Part shown: positions 44,663 to 54,859 of the stretch, one piece after another
Numbering within the stretch: the stretch's first letter is position 1
Layout: each line of letters opens with the position of its first letter
Source of the DNA: Heligmosomoides polygyrus polygyrus
Taxonomy: Eukaryota > Nematoda > Chromadorea > Rhabditida > Heligmosomidae
Assembly: GCA_947396885.1 (NCBI GenBank)
Contig: OX377205.1
Location: forward strand, 29,637,899 to 29,701,898
Direction of reading: 5' to 3'
DNA: 64,000 nt
Made by a program: the position numbers and the translations under genes
The notes under the pieces: generated by a model
What the model saw: only the letters and a program-made list of their open reading frames with translations
Database searches by the model: none
What the model was told of the DNA's origin: nothing

Positions 44663-45364
44663 GTAGCACCACTATGGAAAGTGACCTATGGAAAGTAGTT
44701 TTTGTAAAACATAAAATTCGCTAGCATCTAGGACTTGGTGCGTATTTTATCGGCATCAAGCCCTTCACCACTTCGGTACCTTTATCATAGACATTCTTTT
44801 CTAACCAGCCACTTATGTCATTGGTTTGTGCCGCGCAGTACTTCTTTCCCTCGGGTTCAGGGATGGGCGGAATTTCTGTTTTCTGTTTTCTGATTTTCTG
44901 GCCAGTTTGGGGAAATTTTTTCTGTTTTCTGTTTTCTGGGAAAATGGCCAAAAATTGGCTAGAAAACAGAAAATGGAGTTGCGAACAAAATTTTATCGCA
45001 GAAATCCAATAAAAAGAATCCAAAAAGTATCGTAGAATAGTGAGCTTTATTCCAAAATAGTGTTTCTAGAATATCTTGCATGGTAAGCATGTGGCGCTTT
45101 TTGGATGTGCTCATGTAGTAATTGCGCCATATGCTCATGAACTATGCCGCTTTGTTTGCTTGATTGATTGTGTAAGTGCTGCTGGCAAGGAGTATAGGAG
45201 TATATCATAGGGCATTTTTCCACTTTCATAATTTGGCATCGTATTCTTTTCGATTTTAACAGTAGTTTGGACCGTCACGATCACTAAAAATTTTATTTTA
45301 AAACTATAAAACTAGTACTCTGAGGGGCATATAATTATGTATTAACTAACCACTTGTCCTAGTG

Positions 45365-46640
45365 TTACTGTGGGTAGGGTGGGCACCAGCAACGTCTCCA
45401 TACGTCCATGCCCGTGTCAGGGTGCTCCAGGGTGCTCCATGGATCCTTTTCGTTCGAGGGACACGAAGAGCGTCATATTGTTTGTTCAGGGCTTTGGCGA
45501 AGAAGTCCGACCAACGCGTTGTTGGGCATCCTGGTGTTCTCTTGATATCCCGCGGAATCTAGCCGGTGTCTGCGAAGCGCTCTACGTGGCCCACCTAATT
45601 TTCGACGACTTGGTCATGCGACAGCATCTCTGATCTTCGAACGTCGGCGAAGCTCGGAAGTCTCGAGGCCTTCTCTCACTTGCGTGAGTCATGTCACTCC
45701 GAGCATTGCCCTCTCGATTCCGCGATACTGATCGCTTGTTCATCCTGCTTTTGTAGAGCCCAGGTCTATGATCCGTATATTAGGGCAGGAAGAACAGTGA
45801 AGTCGAAAAGGTAGATACGGAGCCCCGACGTTCTTCGTCTTCTCCACTGGTCTTTCGACACTCTTGACAGCTCCTCAAGCCGCTCCATTTCTTCCTGCTC
45901 AGTTCCGGCGCTAGTTAGTTGGTCATGTTGACTTCGCGACCCAGACACACGTATCTGGAGCATTCGAAGATGTTCTTTCCGTTGAGCGAGGATGAGGCAT
46001 CCGAAACTCGTCCGTTCCTCATGAACATCGTCTTCGTAAGATTTAACTGCAGTCCAACATTCCCACATATGTACACGATCGAAGTCGGCCAGCATTCGCT
46101 CCGCCTGGCTAGCGCTCGGTGGTAGATGGTGTAGCTGCCGTCCGTCGTCGTTCACTTCCGTGTCTTCCCATTCTAATTCGCGAATGACGTTTTTGAGGGC
46201 GGCGCTGAAGAGAACCGGGGATACCCTCTCATCGAACCTCATCGAACCTCTCTGTTCACGTTGGCAACGACTTGTTGTGGAATGGCGAAACCTTTGTCGT
46301 GAATCCACTGTACAGCTCTCGAGGGATTCTGACGTACAGAGTAGGAACACCCTAAGTGACTTCGATGACCGCTTCAATCTTGACAGAGTCGAATGCCTTC
46401 TTCAGATCGACGAACGTAAGGCACAGCGGCAGCTTATACTCTCGCAACACTTCGATGAGCTTCGTAATGGTGTGAATGTGGTCGATCGTGCTGAATCCTC
46501 TCTGAAATCCTGCCTGTTCGCATGGCTGTCCCTATTCAGGATGACTCGAGTGAACAGCTTGTAGACTACGAGCATCAGGCAGGTCGCGCGATTGTTGCTA
46601 ATGCCGTGCACTCCTCTGTACACCAAGACGGTTCTTCTGG
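45365..46640 (-). pseudogene. RTE-B copy nested in the hAT-like element
   Basis: Minus-strand frames, heavily broken, match RTE-B copy 1: 'NRATCLMLVVYKLFTRVIL', 'GRQLHHLPPSASQAERMLA', 'VSGSRSQHDQLTSAGTEQEE', 'LRIYLFDFTVLPALIYGS' and further C-terminal blocks toward 45400 (the antisense strand shows 'WILFVRGTRRASY'). Non-functional and older than copy 2. Confidence 0.75.
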
Positions 46641-46680
46641 TCTTCCACTGAGATGTAATATGATATGTAGATATGAGGAG

Positions 46681-46681
46681 A

Positions 46682-46742
<61 letters not shown>
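46681..46742. repeat. (TAA)n microsatellite, about 20 units
   Basis: AATAAT repeated from 46684 to 46741. Any poly-asparagine or poly-tyrosine reading is not a gene. Confidence 0.95.
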
Positions 46743-47639
46743 TGATGGAGAGGGTATATGCTCGGTCTTCATTATATGGTGTCTACGCATTCAAGAAAGC
46801 ACCTCCGTCCAAGACCTGTTGTGCTGACAGCCCCCTCAGACACAATCTCGTGTTGTTCTGTGAAATTCACATCTTTAGTTGGCTTAGTTGTAAGGTGCTG
46901 TAAAGAGCATTTATGTTGGCCTGAAAATTTTCAGCTAGGCCACTTACAAGGACAGGTATTCCCGAGGAACGAAACGAAGTAGGAATACAGATTCTGGCGG
47001 AGCCAGTAATACCAATGAATCTCTGCACAGCTTTAGAGTATGTTGCGAGAGTGTGTCTACAAACTCAGCAATTGAGTTAATGCAAACAGTGATCACTGAG
47101 CCTTCATCGTGTTCGGTACTCTAAAAGGCCAGTTTCTTACTAGGGGGACCATTATCTAATTGAGGCGTTAGCGGTGAAACGGAGCTGATGAGTAATGTTG
47201 TATACTTTAAGGGTCGAGATTCCTAGCATCTATCAGCCTACATTTACAACTTGCTGATTGCAGTGCACTGGAGTGTAATAGAAATTTTTATAAACGCTTG
47301 CAAATTGAAACGCTGGTCTACGACTACATTTCTAGTCATACAAAAAATTGCTACTGGAAATATGGATCTTTGGGCAAAATAATTAGGTCGTGTGATAATT
47401 TCGAAATTTTCTGTTTTCTGTTTTCTGTTTTCTGATTTTCTGGCGTTTTTGGCCTTTCTGTTTTCTGATTTCTGTTTTTTGACGAAAGCGATTTTCTGTT
47501 TTCTGTTTTCTGGAGAAAATTTTCAAAATTTCCGCCCATCCCTGCTCGAGTTGTTCCTCCGTAATCGTTCTCATGCTCAACAGCTAGCGTTTCAAGTTGT
47601 CGTTGACATGTCTTCCGAAGCCAGGTTCCCTCTCTCTCG

Positions 47640-48540
47640 CTTCTTCTTACTGGATCTAATTGCTGGTCTACCTTTACAGATCTTTCCTCCGCCTCTTTAA
47701 TCCCCCATCTTCCTGGACCAAACTACTGGCCCACTTCTTTGTTTCCATTATTGACAAATACTGGTCTCCTCTTGCTCGCTTCCCCGTTCTGGCCGCTCCT
47801 CCGAGTTGTTCCTTTCCTTCTGGTCGCTCTCCTGGTCCACCATAGAGGTCCCCTTACCGCCCTTCCCTACCACCCCCTTAGTGGTCCTCCCATATTCAAG
47901 GCACGGTCGGTGACACGTATTAAGAATCAGGATGCTTGCTGCGCGACGTAGAGGGCCTGTTTTCTGGATCAAGAAGCTCAGAAGCGCGCGTGCTGTCGCT
48001 GCTGTGTCGAGCATGAAGAGGCTATGCATATGGCAGATTCCTTGTTCTCCGTATGAATTCCCTTACGGCTCCCTTCTTGTTGGTTCCCATCCTGGTCCCG
48101 CCCACAAGTCCCTTCTTTTAGGTAGATTCCTCCTCGCTCGGAATCCTCCTTACTACTCTACCCAATAAAGTAGCCATCCCACGCTCACGACACGACGACG
48201 GCGAGCGAACGCCCATTGTGTGACATCGGTGTCACATCCTCTAAATCCGGTCTCTCTTAATGGTAATGGATTCCCTTGCTGATCCTCCTTACTGTCCCCC
48301 CTCCCCCTCCCCTGATTGGTAACTCACTAATGATTCCAATTTATCGGCTAAACTCTTCTTGATGCCACCTCCTGGCCTGCTTCTTTTCTCTCCCCATCGA
48401 CCATCACGATGCTCCTCCTGGTCGCTGCCTCCTCATCGCTGTCGGTTCTCCACTCTCAAAGTCCCCCTTCTACCCTTATTCCCTTAGTAGTCTTCTCATG
48501 CTAATGGCACGAAGTCGGCTTCTGAATCTGGACGCTCAGA
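47640..48540 (-). repeat. Composite repeat, minus-oriented degenerate copy
   Basis: CTGGTCCTCC/CTGGTCTCC pyrimidine-rich units from about 47650 to 48480, with 42-bp-type pieces at 47905-47940 ('GGTGACACGTATTAAGAATC') and 48215-48260 ('TGTGACATCGGTGTCACATC', 'AATCCGGTC'). It lies head to head with copy B. Confidence 0.5.
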
Positions 48541-48637
48541 AACGTGCGTAGATGCTGTTGTGTTAAGCAGTAAAGGGCTGCGTTTCCCCTGCTGGAGGAA
48601 CATCCCACGTTCAATAGCAAATTTTGGCCGCGCTGTA

Positions 48638-48790
48638 GATGATGCGGCGTACCTCCCTTCGCTTAGATCACCCGACCGCTCTCGCTGTGGATGATGCGGC
48701 GTACCTCACTTCGGTTAGATCACCCGACCGCTCTCGCTGTAGATGAAGCGGCGTACCACACTTCGGCTCGCTGTGGGAATGCGGCGTATC
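48638..48790 (+). repeat. 52-bp tandem repeat, about three units
   Basis: GATGATGCGGCGTACCTC starts at 48638 and 48690, and a variant GATGAAGCGGCGTACC at 48742: period 52. Each unit contains TTAGATCACCCGACCGCTCTC. One more unit is at about 49383-49430, beyond the 113-bp array. Confidence 0.8.
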
Positions 48791-48929
48791 TCACTTCGGT
48801 GATCGCGGTTATTCTTCCTTCGCTACGCCGCGAGCGCTCATCGCACGCACGCACCCACCGCAATATTCTCACGCATCCTTGCGACAGAGCACGAAATCTT
48901 TCCTTCATAGCTGTGCGCGCCCAGCGGGA

Positions 48930-49245
48930 GTGCGCAGCTGGGGTTCTCGCAGCATCCAGGGTGTGTGCCATCCAAACTGCCCCTGTGGGAACTGCTTTCG
49001 TCGCTCAGGGAGAGTCCGCGGATGGATTCTGTGCTCTTCGAGCGCAGAATCAGGCTAGGGAAGGGACTCCAGGGTGTGTGCCATCCAAACTGCCCCTGTG
49101 GGAACTGCTTTCGTCGCTCAGGGAGAGTCCGCGGATGGATTCTGTGCTCTTCGAGCGCAGAATCAAACTAGGGAAGGGACTCCAGGGTGTGTGCCATCCA
49201 AACTACCCATGTGGAAACTGCTTTCGTCGCTCAGGGAGAGTCCAC
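48930..49245 (+). repeat. 113-bp satellite array between inverted arms
   Basis: GGAACTGCTTTCGTCGCTCAG repeats at exact 113-bp spacing (phase points 48978, 49091, 49204), with the palindrome GTGCTCTTCGAGCGCAGAATC in each unit. The block is enclosed by inverted arms: GCGGTTATTCTTCCTTCGCT at about 48805 and AGCGAAGGAAGAATAGCCGC at about 49358. A 233-codon open frame through this array is an artefact of the repeat. Confidence 0.85.
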
Positions 49246-49469
49246 GGAGCAGTGAGCAGCCACCGACCGACCATCGGCTGTCTTCCACATCGACTGACCG
49301 CGCTGACCTCGTTTTCCACGTTTGCCACGTGTCCGCGATGGGACCGCTCGCGGCGCAGCGAAGGAAGAATAGCCGCCATCCACTTCGGTTAGATCACTTG
49401 ACCGCTCTCGTTGTGGTGCTGCGTACCTCATCAGGCCTTTCGTAAACGTCGAGTAGTAGCCATCTGGGT

Positions 49470-49860
49470 TCAGGCGAGGTGTCACCTACATCGTGTTGAG
49501 AGGGGTTACAAGACGTGTCGCCGATGTCACGCAAATGGCGTCCGAGTTCCGAACATGTGTCATCAACGTCGTGAAGGCAAGCGTTCGAGTTCAGAAAATG
49601 TGTCACCTACGTCAATCAACAGGCGTCTGGGTTCAGATGACATGTCACCAATGCCGCGAACGGCCTGTCCGAATTCAGACGACGTGTCACCGATGTCGCG
49701 CCAGAGGTTCCGGATTCACACGACGTGTCAATAATGTCGCGCAAAGCAGGACCGGCTTGAGAAGGCATGTCACCGACGTCGTTCATCAGGTGCCTGGGTT
49801 CAGAAGAGGTGTCACCGATGTCGCGAAAGGCCTGTCCGATTCAGACGATGTGTTACCAGT
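49470..49860 (+). repeat. 42-bp minisatellite array of composite copy B
   Basis: About nine units built on GTGTCACCGATGTCGCGAAA plus GGCCTGTCCGAATTCAGACG. Successive GTC phase points 49481, 49517, 49559, 49602, 49644, 49686, 49727, 49769 and 49811 give 36, 42, 43, 42, 42, 41, 42 and 42 bp. Because 42 is a multiple of 3, frames stay open through the array; I do not consider them coding. Confidence 0.88.
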
Positions 49861-49864
49861 GAAT

Positions 49865-50690
49865 GTGGGACTAGTAATGGGGGACGGTGAAGGATGGGGG
49901 TCCAGTAAGGTAAGGGGTTGACCAATAAAGGAGGGACCAGTGAAGAGGGGACCAGGAAAAGGGAACCAGTGAAGGTGAGACCAATAGTGGAGACCCGGTG
50001 AAGGGGTGGGGGTGCTCCAGTGAAGGGGGACCGGTAGAAGGTTGACAAGTGAAGGGAGACCAGGTGAAGTGGGACCGATGAGGAAGGGACCAGTAATGGG
50101 TACTGGTGAAGGGGAGAGGTACAGCGAAGGGGGGACCAATGAGGAAGGGACCAGCGACGGGAACCGGTGAGGGGGGGGGTGGTCCAGTGAAGGGGGACCG
50201 GTGAAGGAGGGGAGGGGTCCAGTGAAGAAGGGACCAGTAAAGGGAGGTCCAGTGAAGGTGAGAGCAGTAGTAGGGATCGACGAAGTGGGGGAATGGAGCA
50301 GTGAAGGGTGAACTGGAAAAGGGCTGACAATAGAGGAGAACCAGTGAGAGGGACCAGTAATAGGGGCACCAGTGAAGGTGGGACGGTGAAGGAGGGGGAA
50401 GGTCCAGTGAAGGGGGACCTGTTAGGGGTTGACCAATAAAGGGGAGAACAGTGAAGGTGGGAAGAGTAATGGGGAGCTGCGAAGGGAGTAGGTCAAATGA
50501 AGGGAGACCAATAAATAGGGTACCAGTGAATTACCAGTCAAGAGGGAAGCCAATGAAGGGAAGACCATTTAAGGGGGTTCAATGAAGGGTCCAGAAATAG
50601 AACCATTAAAGGGGGACCAGTAAAGGGGATCAGTGAAAGGGATCAGAGAAAGGGACCAATAAGGGAACCAGTATTTTCTCTTAGTGTCGT
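49865..50690 (+). repeat. Purine-rich minisatellite (GACCAGTGAAGGGG units)
   Basis: About 40 irregular 16-24 bp units built on GGGACCAGTGAAGGGG. Strong G+A strand bias with G runs up to 10 (about 50170). Reverse complement of 6676-7200. Confidence 0.88.
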
Positions 50691-51386
50691 CCATCGTGGC
50701 GTCAGAAGACATGCTACAGACGTCGTGCCACGTGTGTTGGGGTGCAAAAGACGTGTCGCAGACGTGGTGACATATGCGTCCGGACTCAGCAAATGTGTCA
50801 CAGACGTTGTCCCATGTGCATCCGTGTCCAGAAGACGTGCCACAAATAAAACTTTGCACAGCATTCAGATAACTTTTTAAAGGCTTCGTGTAACAACGAG
50901 TGTGCGCATACTTGATTCTCAATTCCGTTTTCTGCCGGAACATGGGTAACGGCGTGTTGGTGGAGTGGGTGGGGAAGGAGGGGGTAGGGAGAATAAGTAA
51001 AGGAATCGGAGTAATGTTATTCCCGTCGGACTGTGGCCCGTATCGAGCGGTCCACCAATACCAATTGATTTCATCTGTGTTTCCGCAGAATGCACTTCGT
51101 ATTAAGGCTCTCTATCTATTCCTCCCCATGTACGCCACGAGTACTTCAGAGAATGAATCGCGTACGTGCGATACAGGGTGGATATGCCCCATAGGAGCAA
51201 TTTTGAAGATTCTGTCCTACCGTATTCCGGCATACTATTCTGTATAGCAAAACCAGTTTTTTACTCTAATGAATGAGAGAAAGCCTGAAGAGGACAAGAA
51301 GACGGTCGGGGTGTTCTATTCTCTGGGTTTGTGGTCGAAGCCCCCAACCAGACGTTTGGCGGCCAGTAGACCGCTGAACGTCTGGT
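50691..51386 (+). repeat. Composite repeat copy B, terminal part with end hairpin
   Basis: Begins with three to four 42-bp-type units (50695-50850), then blocks shared with copies A and C ('TTTAAAGGCTTCGTG', 'CCGTTTTCTGCC', 'AATGTTATTCCCGTCGGAC', 'CAATACCAATTGATTTC', 'TTTCCGCAGA', 'AAAACCAGTTTTTTACT'). It ends in a hairpin at 51347-51386 (ACCAGACGTTTGGCGGCC pairing with GACCGCTGAACGTCTGGT). An exon acceptor follows 33 bp later. Confidence 0.65.
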
Positions 51387-51419
51387 AGACAATAACACAC
51401 TAAATGTATGTTTATTCAG

Positions 51420-51490
51420 ATAAGGATATCGAGGTTTTGGTAGCAAACAACTCTCTATTTTTGAACGAGCATATGCTTCCACTAGCGGCG
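51420..51490 (+). CDS. Exon of unidentified protein, 33 bp after hairpin of copy B
   Basis: Acceptor GTTTATTCAG, donor GCG|GTAAGT. Encodes 'DKDIEVLVANNSLFLNEHML' then 'PLAA', ending in phase 0, which fits the next exon. 'DIEVLVANNSLFLNEHML' has a faint resemblance to the opening strand-helix of BTB domains (DVxLVV...FxVNKxLL), but I would not assign it on this. The 5' part of the gene is not identified; it would lie upstream of the composite repeat. Confidence 0.5.
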
Positions 51491-51790
51491 GTAAGTAAAT
51501 TGGTCTGATTGCATCAATGCTAATTCAATGGAAATTCGTGTGAGAGTAACTGGATGAGACACGCCGTTCATTATGACAGCTTTATAGCCACCCAAGTATT
51601 GCTTTACTCAAAACGAAGCTAGCATTACCTTTGCATAAATGTTCAACATTTAGTGTCAGAGCGATTCGTTAGGGAAATTGAACTTTATTTTTTGAAGCCT
51701 TTGAAAAAGTCGTAAAAGAGCGGTTTTCTGAAGCTTGCGCCGACTTTTTAATTGATCAAGTTTTAGGTTTTTTAGTTTATTATTATTTAG

Positions 51791-51945
51791 AACGCAAGTA
51801 TTCGAGACGACGACCACTTCCTACTTTGCGAACGTGTTAAGTCGATTCTCGGTAAAGAAGTTGTAATCATGATTGGCTCTGAAAAGCATCCGACATGCGT
51901 CCTGCCTCGTCTTCCAACTGAAGTGAAAAAGCAGCAAGTCTATAA
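51791..51945 (+). CDS. Exon of unidentified protein
   Basis: Acceptor TATTATTTAG. Fully open: 'NASIRDDDHFLLCERVKSIL', 'GKEVVIMIGSEKHPTCVL', 'PTEVKKQQVY'. With donor AA|GTGTCA at 51945 it ends in phase 2 and joins in frame to the exon at 58119. Read through without splicing it stops at TAG 51980-51982, so a short isoform or a terminal exon is the alternative. The VVIMIGSEK piece resembles the exon at 63616 ('LCVIISEK') and the ORF at 2363-2807 ('LSVIVRK'). Confidence 0.55.
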
Positions 51946-51982
51946 GTGTCAGTTTAGATTATTTGCTACCCAAGATGGCTAG

Positions 51983-52450
51983 ATAAACACATGAGGTTGA
52001 TGACGTAAGTATGTCGGTTAAATTTTTTATTAAAGGGTCAAGACTAGGATTGGTCTATGAAATAATAGGAAGTTCTGATTCCTAAGTGACTCCATTCCCA
52101 TACTACAAAAATTAAGCAACTCACAGTCACTATAGCAGTCACTCAGTTTAGCATGTTTCATGGGCTGCCACAACTTACCTTTCCGTTGTGAATATTTACC
52201 AGAAGAGACTTTAGCAGCATTCAGCCTTTTTTTCCTCATATGATGAAGGGTACCATGCATTTCCCACCACCGATCTTTAAAGATTGTAAAGACAGACGAA
52301 CGAAGCACGCAATGCGTCTGGGACTCTTATTTTTGCTAGATTCAAGTGCATTTGCATACATTTTCTCAATGAGACATCCTGGAAGACGTAAAGTAATCAG
52401 ACACAATAACTGAAACAATTTGAGGGAAGCAAATGTAATCAACTACGAAC
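51983..52450. other. No assigned feature
   Basis: A minus-strand open stretch at 52308-52030 ('DRWWEMHGTLHHMRKKR') is somewhat protein-like, but has no splice context or recognised family. Confidence 0.35.
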
Positions 52451-52452
52451 TA

Positions 52453-54446
52453 CAGTACCAAACATGTTCCTCCGTTCATTTGCCGAAAATCCCGGAAAGG
52501 TCAAAATTGGCCGCTTTGGAACGGTCCAATACATATAGGCCCGACAGAATCAATCGAGAGGGCGCGACAACCTGTAGAGCAATCGAGCGACAGCTTGAAG
52601 AGTGAGCGTTTGTTGAGTTTAATCACAAATTTGCAGCCGCCCAACTCAGAAACTGCTCTAAGACTGTCCAGCAAGCCTTTGAAGTGCGCCGTACACCATG
52701 CATATAGGATCGAACATATCAATCAAGTGGGAGCGACTGCTTGCAAATTGCACGCGCGGCCGTGTTCGGAGGGCAATAATTCTGTAAAGTCCGAATAGCT
52801 TCGGCTGCAACTCGTGGGTTTTGTAGGTAATATAACGGTGTAGTAGCACGCTGAAGTGGAACGGTGAAGCTTATGATTAGGTAAAGTTATAGGAGCGCGA
52901 ATATGCAGGTTAGCCTTGTGTGACACGATTTTTTCGGATTTCAGTCAACCTCGCAGGAAGACGCGAAGACCTAACGGCCTCCAAACAAGTCGACTAGTAG
53001 GACAATTAATGTACTTTACGATGACATGCTCACCACTCCCTAGCTTCCTGAAGAGCCTTAGCCCATTCTGCTAATTTAGAATGACGGAAGATAGCGGTTA
53101 GAGTTTCTTGAGTTCTTGCACGCCCAGGTTTGAGTTTTCGACACTCCCAATGGTATTACTCTCTTCAGCGTGAAAAGCGCTATCGAATGGTCTTGGCCGA
53201 TTTTGGAAACATCGACTTTTTGACAATTTCGCATCGAGGACGAAACCGCTCCAGGCCGTCGCAGACGGACGATGACGTCATCGAAAAACGATGTCTTCGA
53301 AATTGTCCAAGCTTGATACCATTCGATAGAACTTTTGCTGCTGATTTCAATGGTGTTACTATGAGTATCGAGAAATGAGATTTGGGCGAATAAGAGCGCG
53401 GAGAACATCGACCGTTGTTGTGCCAAATAGGATGCAGGGGCATGTTCGGAGCGCAAAAACTCTATCGAGATCAAATCGATCTGGCTGCAACTTGTTGGTT
53501 TTGTAGCCAGTGAAACGATCTAGTGGTGAGCTAAAGAACAGCGATGCAACATGTGAATGGATGAAGTGTAACAGCGGCGCGAATATGCAGGTGAGGTTTG
53601 CGTGACGCATTTTTTTCCGATTTCGGTGAGCCACTGCGAGAAGACGCGGAGAGCTAACGGCCTCAAAATGCATACGCTAACAGAGCACTTAAGGAGCTTT
53701 GCGGCAACGGGCTCAGAACTTCTCAACTGCCTGAACTGCCTTAGCACCATCTACCGTTTTAGGGCGGCGGACTTAGCGGTTGAAGTTTCCTACTCTCTTT
53801 GAGGCCGTTAGGTCTCCGCGTCTTCCTGCGAGGTTGACTGAAATCCGAAAAAATCGTGTCACACAAGGCTAACCTGCATATTCGCGCCCCTATAACTTTA
53901 CCTAATCATAAGCTACACCGTTCCACTTCAGCGTGCTACTACACCGTTTTATTACCTACAAAACCCACGAGTTGCAGCCGAAGCTATTCGGACTTTACAG
54001 AATTATTGCGCTCCGAACACGGCCGCGCGTGCAATTTGCAAGCGGTCGCTCCCACTTGATTGATATGTTCGATCCTATATGCATTGTGTACTGCGCACTT
54101 CAAAGGCTTGCTGGACAGTCTTAGAGCAGTTTCTGAGTTGGGCGGCTGCAAATTTGTGATAAAACTCAACAAACGCGCACTCTTCAAGCTGTCGCTCGAT
54201 CGCTCTACAGGTTGTCGCGCCCTCTCGATTGATTCTGTCGGGCCTATATGCACTGTTCAGCTCTACTGAGATCTATAGGTCGTAAGATAGAGCTTGAGCT
54301 GCTGAGCCCAAATATATGCTTCTTTTTACAAGTACTTGTCTTTTAAAAAGGTTATTTAAAAATGCCGCTTTGGACCGTTCCAAAGCGGCCTATGTTGACC
54401 TTTCCGGGATTTCCGGCGAATGAACGGAGGAACATGTCCGGTACTG
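52453..54446. mobile_element. Large foldback element FB3, 2 kb
   Basis: Ends CAGTACCNNACATGTTCC, flanked by TA at 52451-52452 and 54447-54448. Arms of about 540 bp (52453-52985 and 53797-54446, the right one with about 110 extra bp near 54255-54370) are inverted copies. The middle holds a third, diverged copy of the arm pattern (53430-53690: 'ATGTTCGGAGCGCAAAAACT', 'TTGGTTTTGTAG', 'GCGCGAATATGCAGGT'). Non-coding; TA duplication points to the Tc1/mariner superfamily. Confidence 0.78.
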
Positions 54447-54482
54447 TATGCTTGTGAAAAGGCAAGTGGAGAAATGATGTGA

Positions 54483-54831
54483 CTAGCCACTCCACCGTTG
54501 GTAGCCATCAAGAAGCGTGCTGGCGAATGTCAGATCCCGATGTGCAGCCATTCCATGGGACAGTGATTGCCTCGTTGAACTCTTGGTATCTAGATATGAG
54601 AACGTTGAGCTGTTGAACAAGATTGTCATCGCCTTCACTACGGTTGAAGCGTCGCCTTCTATAGAGCCTAGAAAGGTCGGAGACACTTGTGAGAGTGTTT
54701 CCCCGAACACCATTTCTTTTGAGCAGATCAAAACCCACAGAGCTCCAGGAAGGGTGCTACATAGCTCTTGGCTAATCGTGATGTATTCTTCCCTGTAATT
54801 GAACTGTGGATTCTTCATTGCTTCTACTGTA
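54483..54831 (-). CDS. Exon of unidentified protein, possible terminal exon
   Basis: Acceptor TTTTGTCATGCAG (exon start 54831), then open to a TAG at 54483. Contains 'NYREEYITISQELCSTLPGA', 'LWVLICSKEMVFGETL', 'STVVKAMTILFNSSTFSYLD' and 'DLTFASTLLDGYQRW'. The 'WVLICSKE' and following helix resemble by eye the VI..K blocks of the exons at 2363-2807 and 63616. It lies on the opposite strand to the 51.4-58.4 kb exons, so it is a separate gene or pseudogene. A second minus frame over the same DNA is also open, which lowers confidence. Confidence 0.4.
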
Positions 54832-54859
54832 CTGCATGACAAAATGTCGGGCAGAAGGA

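Larger units (their letters stand above)
44858..47544. mobile_element. hAT-like element, 2.7 kb, non-autonomous or decayed
   Basis: Inverted ends CAGGGATGGGCGGAAWTT, flanked by CTCGGGTT (44850-44857) and CTCGAGTT (47545-47552), an 8-bp duplication with one change, as for hAT transposons. Both ends carry clusters of TTTTCTG (44873-44970 and 47402-47518), like transposase-binding subterminal repeats. I find no hAT transposase or BED finger inside. The interior is a degraded RTE-B copy, a TAA microsatellite and unassigned sequence. Confidence 0.78.

Noticed and set aside
46575..46903. Poly-asparagine and poly-tyrosine frames
   Set aside because: Caused by the (TAA)n microsatellite.
48691..49392. 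233-codon open frame on plus
   Set aside because: It runs through the 52-bp and 113-bp tandem repeats. The repeated peptide is a translation of the satellite, and no splice or family signal supports a protein.
49493..49921. 142-codon open frame with 14-residue peptide repeat
   Set aside because: The 42-bp unit is a multiple of three, so a frame stays open by construction. Other frames are open too and units are not conserved at the protein level.
49812..50369. 185-codon minus frame rich in proline, serine and leucine
   Set aside because: Translation of the purine-rich minisatellite. The same artefact appears at 6708-7096 on plus.
51347..51420. Helitron 3' end (hairpin followed by CTRR)
   Set aside because: A CTAA lies 20 bp after the hairpin in copy B only. 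Copies A and C diverge immediately after the hairpin and lack a conserved CTRR.
51420..51490. BTB-domain start
   Set aside because: The DIEVLV...LNEHML pattern is suggestive, but downstream exons do not show the rest of a BTB fold by eye.
52030..52308. 92-codon minus frame
   Set aside because: Somewhat protein-like, but with no acceptor or donor, no family and no partner exon, so not called.
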